DNA of 64,000 bases, from positions 1-64,000 of the forward strand of contig DATGZH010000053.1 in the NCBI GenBank assembly GCA_035297265.1, written 5' to 3'. Positions 60,101 through 64,000 of the stretch are shown in pieces. This DNA comes from DATGZH01 sp035297265 (GTDB lineage Bacteria; Actinomycetota; Acidimicrobiia; Acidimicrobiales; RAAP-2). A program made the position numbers and the translations under genes. The notes under the pieces were generated by a model. It ran no database searches. It was not told where the DNA came from and was given only the letters and a program-made list of their open reading frames with translations. Numbering within the stretch: position 1 is the stretch's first letter; every line of letters starts with the position of its first letter.

Positions 60101-61004
60101 GAAGGTCCCGGTGAGCGGCGGCGACGACCCGGTCCCGGCCGAGGGCCTCTCCTTGGACGAGGAGGTCTTCGGCGGTTGGGGTGGCCGACGGCGCGCCATC
60201 ACCCAGTTCGACCCGGCCCTCCGGGAGGACAAGGAGGCCCTCGGGGCCCTCGTGGCCGCGGGCCGCAACCTGCTCCGGGCTTCCTCGCCCGAAGAGGCGG
60301 TCGGCGCGGGCATCGATCTCGTCCACGACCTCGGCGGCCACGTCATGCCGGCCCGGATCGCCCCGGCCCACGCCCTCGCCTTCGACCTGTCCTGTGGTGA
60401 GGGTGAGGAGCTGCGGGCCCTCGCCGAACCGACGAGCCCCGTCCGCCAACGGCTCGAGCGGGCGCTCCCGCCCTTCCTCGACGACGTGGCCAGGATGATC
60501 GAGTCCCTGCGCCATTCGGACGGTGCGGCGGTCGCGACCGGGCCGACCGAGGAGCCGACCGACGACGTCCTCGGTCAGCTCGACGAAGGCGACCTCGTGC
60601 TGGCGCTGCGGCTCGTCCCCGAGAACCAACAGGCGGAGGGCGACCGGGTCCTCGACGTGGCCATGCCGTCGCTGCAGCGGATGCTGCGGACCCAGCTGCG
60701 GGCCACTGACACCTGCGTGCCCTGGTCGGAAAAGGAGCTGGCGGTGGTGCTCCGGGGCACGTCGGCCGAGGAGTCGACCTCGGTGCTCGAGCGCCTGCGG
60801 GGTCACTGGACCGACTGGCGTCCCGCACCGACCCGCCTCGAGGCCATCGTCGAACCCGTGACCGCCGGCGCCGGGGCCGAAGCGGTCGAGACGGCCCTCG
60901 CCGCCCTCGACGCTCGCCTCGCCGTCCTCGGCTCGGGGATCGAGCGGGCCGGCGTCGAGCGGGCGACGCTCGAACAGCACGAGAACGGCGGGTCGCCGCG
61001 GTGA
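57129..61004 (+). CDS. REC-PAS-GGDEF-EAL-pseudokinase fusion, paralogue of the 50315 gene
   Basis: 1291 residues. Receiver-like ~45-170 (Asp97 in AVVLDLGSSG, Thr in IVMTSQ, Lys in FLVKET, but one acidic-pair residue replaced in LLVSADGA). PAS ~180-300. GGDEF at 380-384 intact with RPGD at 371-374. EAL: EALVR at 507, DDFGTG at 629, EGVET present. The H-box reads VARQMRWP: Arg772 stands where the paralogue has its His, so no autophosphorylation is expected. The ATP-binding part is kept (NLLDNAAAFS near 884, DRGPGVA, GSGLGLYLARG). Then the shared LLRASSPEEAVGAGIDLVHD module and a degenerate GGDEF end. GTG 57129 follows a G-run; GTG 57081 is possible. Confidence 0.88.
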   Translation: MKPHEIARLQHTGPVGRHVRAEPDPAVAANGNGHGANDEPPTDVLLVSADGAVLEQLTLLLDQPGWEDGRFVVRAVATCTEGTLELRRRRPDAVVLDLGSSGQRNLDDLVRLVAVDHTLPVIVMTSQAEAVHGRDALMHGAQDFLVKETMTSEQVVRSLRYAISRAATAAEAEATERRFRSLVSRISDVVTVVDESGNVLYISPSAPRLLGTESTARLLERGLMGYIHPDDLAAANDAWQAWQAGQPAVLECRIVGRNGRTMYSESVGVNLTDDPAVGGIVITTRDITDRKRAQDHLSYQARHDSLTGLPNRAMMLEELAVGLRRSQARGSGAALLFVDIDHFKLINDHHGHRTGDEVLAEIGGVLAETVRPGDVVGRLGGDEFAVICHGVTDRSSAVSVAGRLVQAMSRPFLVRERTFRLAVSVGVALSNANSTADGLLSEADVALHHAKERGRGRVEVFDETLRARRTEELRLEDDLRFAAEDGQFRVHYQPLIEISTGRLTGFEALVRWQHPTLGLLQPASFIEIAERTYQIGHIGEWVLGQACRQLAAWNAASPGLDLSVAVNLSAQQLADEHLPQVAGSVLHETGLLPANLCFEITESVAMQDAAASVRSLHALRSLGVKLAIDDFGTGYSSLAYLRRLPVDHVKIDRSFVAGLGRDAEDRVVVDSIIHLAERLGLEVVAEGVETDTQMAELVDLGCRYAQGYLWGRPAPAAEAGDFIDAARSGALARPLPPRPEGYPAHAAPPAPETTSSAVRARQEEETLSLVARQMRWPARSITSAAQAVARHVGAGEPDEAVHALETIARQAARVEALADALTDVSAIEEGALALHPRSVELSGLLRLVADQLEPVLAQHEVKLSGPPVVQLYADPVRLGRALANLLDNAAAFSPPGAPITVSLRERDDAVSVHVVDRGPGVAADRVAWLFRRLPPSPLPTDYLDPTAPEQVGVEGSGLGLYLARGYARAHGGDLRYHRAEGAGAEFILTMPKVPVSGGDDPVPAEGLSLDEEVFGGWGGRRRAITQFDPALREDKEALGALVAAGRNLLRASSPEEAVGAGIDLVHDLGGHVMPARIAPAHALAFDLSCGEGEELRALAEPTSPVRQRLERALPPFLDDVARMIESLRHSDGAAVATGPTEEPTDDVLGQLDEGDLVLALRLVPENQQAEGDRVLDVAMPSLQRMLRTQLRATDTCVPWSEKELAVVLRGTSAEESTSVLERLRGHWTDWRPAPTRLEAIVEPVTAGAGAEAVETALAALDARLAVLGSGIERAGVERATLEQHENGGSPR

Positions 61005-62104
61005 CGATCGCCGCCGAGCGCGAGGCCAAGCGGCGCGACCCGACCGTCGACGCCTTCGTCGAACTCCTGGCCCGGGGCACCCCCGCCGCGGTGCGCGGCT
61101 GGGTCGAGGCCGTGGCGGCCGAGGGTCGGTCACCGACCGACCTCGTCGTCGACGTGCTCGGTCCCGCCCAGGCTGAGGTGGGTCGCCGTTGGTCCTCGGG
61201 CCGCTGGGGCGCGGCCCACGCCGGGCGGGCCAGCGCCCTCGCCGAGGTGGCGCTGGCCGAGATCGCCCGGCGGATCGTCGAGCCCGAGGCCGACGAGGTG
61301 CTCGGCCACGTCGTCGTGGCCTGTGCCGAGAGCGAGGGCCATCTGCTCCCGGCCCAGATGGGCGCAGAGGTCCTGCGGGTCGCGGGCTACGAGGTCGACG
61401 TGGTGGCCGGCCCGGTGCCCGCGCCCGACCTCCTGTCGTTCGTCCACGAGCGGCGCCCTGACGTCGTCGTCGTGACCTGCACGCTCGCCAGCTCGTTCGT
61501 GGGGGCCCGGCGCTCGGTCGACGCCGCCCACCTCGCTGGCCGGCCGGTGGTGCTGGCCGGTCGGGCGGTCACCCCGGCCCGGGCCTCGGCGCTCGGAGCC
61601 GAGGGCGGGGCGGCCGACGCCCGCGACGTGGCCGAGGCGGTGGAGGAGGCGGCCGGCCGAACCCCCCGGCGGGTGGCCGATCGCTTCACGCCGTATCCGG
61701 CCGACGTGGCCGAGCTCCTCGCCCGGCGCGACGAGCTCGTGGACCGCGTCGTGCGCAGTCTCGGCTCGGACCCGGGGCTCACCGGTGACCCATGGCAGTC
61801 GAGCGAGTTGCGCCAGCGCCTGGCCCAGGCGGTCGAGCACCTCGCCGCGGCCCGGCTCGTCCAGGACCCCTCGGTGATGTCGGCCTTCGCCGACTGGTGG
61901 GCCGGCCGACCGGTGGCCGACAACGGCCCGACCGGGGTCACGGGCCTCCTCGAGCGGTTGGCCGAGACCCTCGGTCAGCACCCGGCCCACGGCCTGGCCG
62001 AGCTGGCGGCCACCCGCGTCCGGGCGGCCGGCGTCGACGATCTCGACCTCGTCCGGCGGGCGGAGCGGGCCGGGCCCTGGCGCGACGGGTCGGCGGTGGC
62101 CTAA
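61001..62104 (+). CDS. B12-binding-domain protein coupled to the GGDEF-EAL pseudokinase
   Basis: 367 residues. Residues ~15-95 are a four-helix cap domain with GRRWSSGRWGAAHAGRAS (Trp64); the light-sensor motif W-x9-EH would put Glu-His at 74-75, but these are Ala-Gly, with a His at 73. Residues ~100-215 look like the cobalamin Rossmann domain: VVACAESEGHLLPAQMGAEV gives E-x-H (His114) in the ligand loop, though the usual Gly is Pro; VVAGPVPAPDL and VVVVTCTLASSFVGA follow. The last ~150 residues are unassigned helices. Its GTG overlaps the TGA of the upstream gene (GTGA), so translation is coupled and physical partnership is likely. Confidence 0.8.
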   Translation: MTIAAEREAKRRDPTVDAFVELLARGTPAAVRGWVEAVAAEGRSPTDLVVDVLGPAQAEVGRRWSSGRWGAAHAGRASALAEVALAEIARRIVEPEADEVLGHVVVACAESEGHLLPAQMGAEVLRVAGYEVDVVAGPVPAPDLLSFVHERRPDVVVVTCTLASSFVGARRSVDAAHLAGRPVVLAGRAVTPARASALGAEGGAADARDVAEAVEEAAGRTPRRVADRFTPYPADVAELLARRDELVDRVVRSLGSDPGLTGDPWQSSELRQRLAQAVEHLAAARLVQDPSVMSAFADWWAGRPVADNGPTGVTGLLERLAETLGQHPAHGLAELAATRVRAAGVDDLDLVRRAERAGPWRDGSAVA

Positions 62105-62439
62105 TGGCTCATCCATGGGTAGCGGCGCAATGGCGAGCCTCCACGTACATTCGGCTGAACGTCGGAAGCCCAAAAGGGCAGTTGCCCGCCTCCTCCTACC
62201 GAGGAACCGACGGCTTCCGCACCTTGAACCGTGCTCTCGGGGTGCGACAGCGCGAACCGAACCACTACCGATCCTTGCTACTGGGGACCCCGGCAAGCAG
62301 ACTGGCCCGAGCAGAGGTCTGCCGCGTGGGGTTCCGCCGAGCCGTCCATCCTTGCGAGCCGTCGGTGCCTCCCCGTGGCGGCCCTTGTCACTCCAGGCGA
62401 GGGAGCTCGGAGGCCGGAGATCATCGGAGGTGATGGTCG
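62105..62439. other. Intergenic region, nothing recognised
   Basis: 335 bases with no supported gene. It is visibly less GC-rich than its flanks and includes several A/T-rich patches (e.g. around 62140-62175 and 62255-62280) that may hold the promoter of the kinase gene. Confidence 0.4.
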
Positions 62440-63273
62440 ATGGAGAGCTTCACCACCGTCGATGAGGTACAGATGAGGGACGGGGGCGACGAGCGTCTCA
62501 GCCATCCGGCGGGTACCGGGGCGGACGACGCGGCGACCGCCGAGCTGCGCACCACCGTGCGCCTGCTCCGCGACGCGGTCGGCGAGCGCCAGGCCCTCAC
62601 CCGCCGGCTCATGCGGGCCCAGGAGGACGAGCGCCGCCGGATCGCCGCCGACATCCACGACGACTCGCTGCAGGCGCTCCTCGCCGTCGGGTTGAAGCTC
62701 CAGCTCCTCCGGCGCAAGGTCGACGACGCCGAGGTGGTCGAGCTCGTGGCGGAGCTGGAGAAGGCGGTGGCCGAGGCGGGCTCGCGCCTGCGCCACCTGC
62801 TCTTCGACCTCCGTCCGCCGAGCCTCGAACGCGGCGGCGTGGCCGTCGCCCTGGGCGACCTGGCCCACGAGCTGCTGGCGCCGGCCGACATCAGCTGGCG
62901 GCTCGAGGGTCGGATCACGACCGAGCCGCCCGAGCCGGTGAAGACCGTGCTCTACCGGATCGCCCGGGAGGCCCTCACGAACATCGTGAAGCACGCCGGG
63001 GCCACAACGGTGACGGCGGCCATCCGCGGCCGGCGGGGCGGGGTGCTCCTGCGGGTCGAGGACGACGGTGCGGGCTTCGACGCCGCCGCCGCCCCGTCCG
63101 GTCACTACGGCCTGGCCCAGATGCGCGAGCAGGCCGAGCTGGCCGCCGGTTGGTTGCAGGTGCGGAGCTCGCCCGGCGAGGGGACCCTCCTCGAGCTGTG
63201 GCTGCCGGGCGACGAGGCCGAGGAGCGGCCGGCCGAGCCCACCGACGACCCCCGACCGGCGCTCCCGACGTAG
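62440..63273 (+). CDS. Soluble NarL-family (HisKA_3) sensor histidine kinase
   Basis: 277 residues. Dimerisation helix with RRRIAADIHDDSLQALLAVG (His73), a second helix RLRHLLFDLRPPSL, then HATPase with YRIAREALTNIVKHAGA, VEDDGAGFD and GLAQMREQAELAAG. No sensor or membrane domain, so the signal must come from a partner. It is the cognate class for the NarL-type regulator at 53274. ATG 62440 has GGAGG nine bases upstream. Confidence 0.9.
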   Translation: MESFTTVDEVQMRDGGDERLSHPAGTGADDAATAELRTTVRLLRDAVGERQALTRRLMRAQEDERRRIAADIHDDSLQALLAVGLKLQLLRRKVDDAEVVELVAELEKAVAEAGSRLRHLLFDLRPPSLERGGVAVALGDLAHELLAPADISWRLEGRITTEPPEPVKTVLYRIAREALTNIVKHAGATTVTAAIRGRRGGVLLRVEDDGAGFDAAAAPSGHYGLAQMREQAELAAGWLQVRSSPGEGTLLELWLPGDEAEERPAEPTDDPRPALPT

Positions 63274-63443
63274 GGCGGGTCCCCGCCCCGCGGATCGACT
63301 CGCCCGGGCCGCGACACCCGAACGATCCTTCCATTCGTTCGAGGCCGTGACGAAGGGCCTCGGGCCGAGGCCCGCTGACCTTCCCGCTCCCCTGGGCGAC
63401 AGGATGACGTCGCGGCGGGTGCGGCCGCGGGCGTGCGGCCGGG

Positions 63444-64000
63444 TCAGGCGAGCAGACGGGTGACGACGGCGCCCTTCGTCGACATCGCCGCCACGACGAC
63501 GTCGCCACCCACCACGCCGACGGCGATCGCGCTCGCCACCGACCCCGGCGCGGGCATCTCGGGCAGCGCCACGACGCCGCCGGCGGCCTGGCCGAAGCTC
63601 GGTCGCAGCGAGCCGTCCGGGGAGAACTCCCGGACTTCGAGCGACCAGAGGCCCGACTGGAGGCCCTCCGCTTCGAAGGGGGCGACCACCGACACGACGT
63701 CGCCGTGGCTCGTGGTGGCGGCCCAGACCGCCAGGGCGGGCGGGCTGGCGAAGGAGGCCGGCGTGCCGTGGTGCACCGACGGATCGGGCGCGCCCTGCGG
63801 GAGGAAGCCCACCAGTCGGCCGAACGACTGCGCCGTCGTGGGCCCTGACCCGACGCAGGCCGCGGCGCCCCCTCCCACGAGCCCGAACCGGCCCGAGGCC
63901 CGGTCGAACAGGGTGCCCAAGAAGAAGCTGGCGCCCCCTTTGGCCGTCCGCACCTCCCGGTCCAGCTCCCTCTGTGCCGGCCCGTCGGTGAGGCCGGCGG
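63444..64000 (-). CDS. Partial beta-propeller-like protein (5' end outside window)
   Basis: The frame stays open to the window end, so only the C-terminal ~185 residues are seen. They alternate short beta-rich units (FGLVGGGAAACVGSG, ALAVWAATTSHGDVVSVVAP, SAIAVGVVGGDVVVAAMSTK) like blades of a propeller. Gene product unknown; probably exported. An in-frame GTG at 63953 exists but the upstream codons also read as protein. Confidence 0.45.
   Translation of the reverse strand, partial: AGLTDGPAQRELDREVRTAKGGASFFLGTLFDRASGRFGLVGGGAAACVGSGPTTAQSFGRLVGFLPQGAPDPSVHHGTPASFASPPALAVWAATTSHGDVVSVVAPFEAEGLQSGLWSLEVREFSPDGSLRPSFGQAAGGVVALPEMPAPGSVASAIAVGVVGGDVVVAAMSTKGAVVTRLLA

Overview
The window is 64 kb of GC-rich DNA with GTG starts, F420-type and P450 oxidoreductases, CtpH/CtpI-like and DUF427 proteins and secreted acid-protease and beta-helix proteins. 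This points to an actinobacterium, plausibly of the Acidimicrobiia type; the class is an inference from gene content, because no rRNA or tRNA gene is present. The first ~12 kb is visibly richer in A+T and has more gaps and broken genes than the rest, so it looks like an accessory or recently acquired stretch joined to a more typical chromosome background.

Layout. 0-4.3 kb: tail of an endoglycoceramidase-like glycosidase, a Gmad2 lipoprotein, a 3-hydroxyisobutyrate-dehydrogenase-family enzyme, an F420-dependent oxidoreductase and a YoaK/DUF1275 membrane protein. 4.4-10.8 kb: two inverted, diverged copies of a ~0.5 kb element (one with an intact small ORF, one broken) flank a PE_PGRS-like glycine-rich beta-helix protein, a substrate-binding protein and a methyltransferase. 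10.9-13.5 kb: small membrane protein, zinc-less DksA/TraR-like protein, cysteine-peptidase-like protein. 13.5-19.1 kb: secreted sedolisin, a secreted Cys-pair repeat (propeller-like) protein and a second orphan substrate-binding protein, all on the minus strand. 19.2-28.2 kb: metabolic genes (pyruvate-kinase-like protein, site-2 protease, adenosine-specific kinase, Gfo/Idh/MocA, D-aminoacylase-like amidohydrolase divergent from a P450, SDR). 28.4-37 kb: three tiny membrane proteins ahead of a giant P-type ATPase, then an ABC exporter pair and a K+ channel. 37-49.8 kb: VOC and SRPBCC proteins, Wzy-like polymerase, neocarzinostatin-fold secreted protein, a secreted His/Met protein coupled to a membrane protein, tandem DUF427, a secreted beta-helix protein, zinc alcohol dehydrogenase with a VOC partner, and a secreted phospholipase C-type phosphoesterase.

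50.3-63.3 kb is the most unusual region: a same-strand signalling cluster. It holds a GGDEF-EAL protein fused to a histidine kinase, a NarL-type response regulator, a PAS/histidine kinase/receiver hybrid, an unknown coiled-coil protein, a second and larger REC-PAS-GGDEF-EAL-kinase paralogue whose phospho-accepting histidine has become arginine, a B12-binding-domain protein translationally coupled to it, and a soluble NarL-family histidine kinase. The layout suggests one circuit joining cyclic-di-GMP turnover, phosphorelay and a cobalamin (possibly light or redox) input. The window ends inside a secreted beta-propeller-like gene on the minus strand.
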